Shown here piece by piece: positions 12,782-12,836 of a DNA stretch of 12,836 nt (position 1 is its first letter; each line of letters opens with the position of its first letter). This DNA comes from RUG14871 sp045539425 (GTDB taxonomy: Bacteria > Bacillota_I > Bacilli_A > Erysipelotrichales > Erysipelotrichaceae). Position numbers and translations under genes: made by a program. Under the pieces are notes generated by a model. The model had not been told where the DNA came from. It worked only from the letters and a program-made list of their open reading frames with translations, and made no database searches. The stretch lies in the NCBI GenBank assembly GCA_045539425.1, contig JAZQFH010000014.1, positions 1 to 12,836 on the forward strand. Direction: 5' to 3'.

Positions 12782-12836
12782 TCGAAATTCAATAACTATG
12801 TACGAACTGATAGTGGTCTGCTAATGAAAGCAGACC

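Larger units (their letters stand above)
12697..12836 (-). mobile_element. group II intron, 3' end (domains V and VI; partial, continues past the window)
   Basis: Read on the minus strand, the segment contains a domain V hairpin, then GTGAGAGGTC, then a domain VI hairpin. It ends in CTACTCGAT, a typical group II intron 3' end of the AY type. Group II introns are self-splicing retroelements that move with an intron-encoded reverse transcriptase/maturase. That gene is normally in domain IV, upstream on the minus strand and so beyond position 12836. A seven-pair hairpin at 12815-12836 (GGTCTGC/GCAGACC) may belong to the base of domain IV. The 3' exon starts at 12696 and leads directly to the CNNM promoter. 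Intron class cannot be settled from this fragment. Confidence 0.82.

Noticed and set aside
12601..12836. IS-element terminal inverted repeat or simple terminator for the 12708-12739 palindrome
   Set aside because: There is no T tract or transposase evidence, and the palindrome is explained better as domain VI next to a complete domain V.
1..12836. CRISPR array, toxin-antitoxin, phage or defence island
   Set aside because: No regularly spaced direct repeats, Cas, restriction, toxin or phage structural genes were seen on either strand.

Overview
The window looks like chromosomal DNA from an anaerobic, moderate-GC Gram-positive bacterium (Bacillota). Evidence: strong GGAGG-type ribosome binding sites, several near-consensus sigma-A promoters, short intrinsic terminators, tRNAs with encoded CCA, and a gene set rich in oxygen-sensitive Fe-S enzymes (a radical SAM sulfatase-maturase and a ferredoxin-type aldo/keto reductase). 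A gut or oral Erysipelotrichales- or Clostridia-like host would fit, but this is inference and no gene fixes the genus.

Layout from left to right. Positions 2-155 hold tRNA-Asp(GTC) and tRNA-Gly(GCC), followed by a terminator. A small membrane-anchored orphan protein (261-746, +) converges on a hypothetical polytopic membrane protein (804-1667, -) through a shared bidirectional terminator. Next, on the minus strand, is a two-gene unit in which a dienelactone-hydrolase-family protein is transcribed ahead of an anaerobic sulfatase-maturating-type radical SAM enzyme. Divergent from it is a PnuC-family vitamin transporter (3786-4472, +), which ends at a second bidirectional terminator shared with the convergent lrgAB (holin/antiholin-like) pair.

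The centre is a five-gene minus-strand operon read from 10246 down to 5618: glutamate dehydrogenase, YczE-type membrane protein, NagA-like amidohydrolase, aldo/keto reductase with two 4Fe-4S motifs, and a DUF1893 deaminase-fold protein. Gaps are 3, 21 and 10 bases, then a 4-base overlap. The operon ends at a long hairpin that also carries the likely lrgAB promoter. To its right, a CNNM/HlyC-type CBS membrane protein and a Cof-type HAD phosphatase form another minus-strand operon.

The last 140 bases (12697-12836) are the 3' end of a group II intron on the minus strand. Domain V, domain VI with a bulged branch-point adenosine, and the 3' splice boundary can all be drawn. Its reverse transcriptase, if present, lies outside the window.

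Functionally the region is metabolic housekeeping: ammonia/glutamate interconversion, amino-sugar-like hydrolysis, redox and vitamin uptake. I did not find a defence system, CRISPR array or prophage. The most unusual items are the NagA-like enzyme with two replaced metal ligands, the promoter embedded in a terminator hairpin, and the intron end abutting the CNNM promoter.
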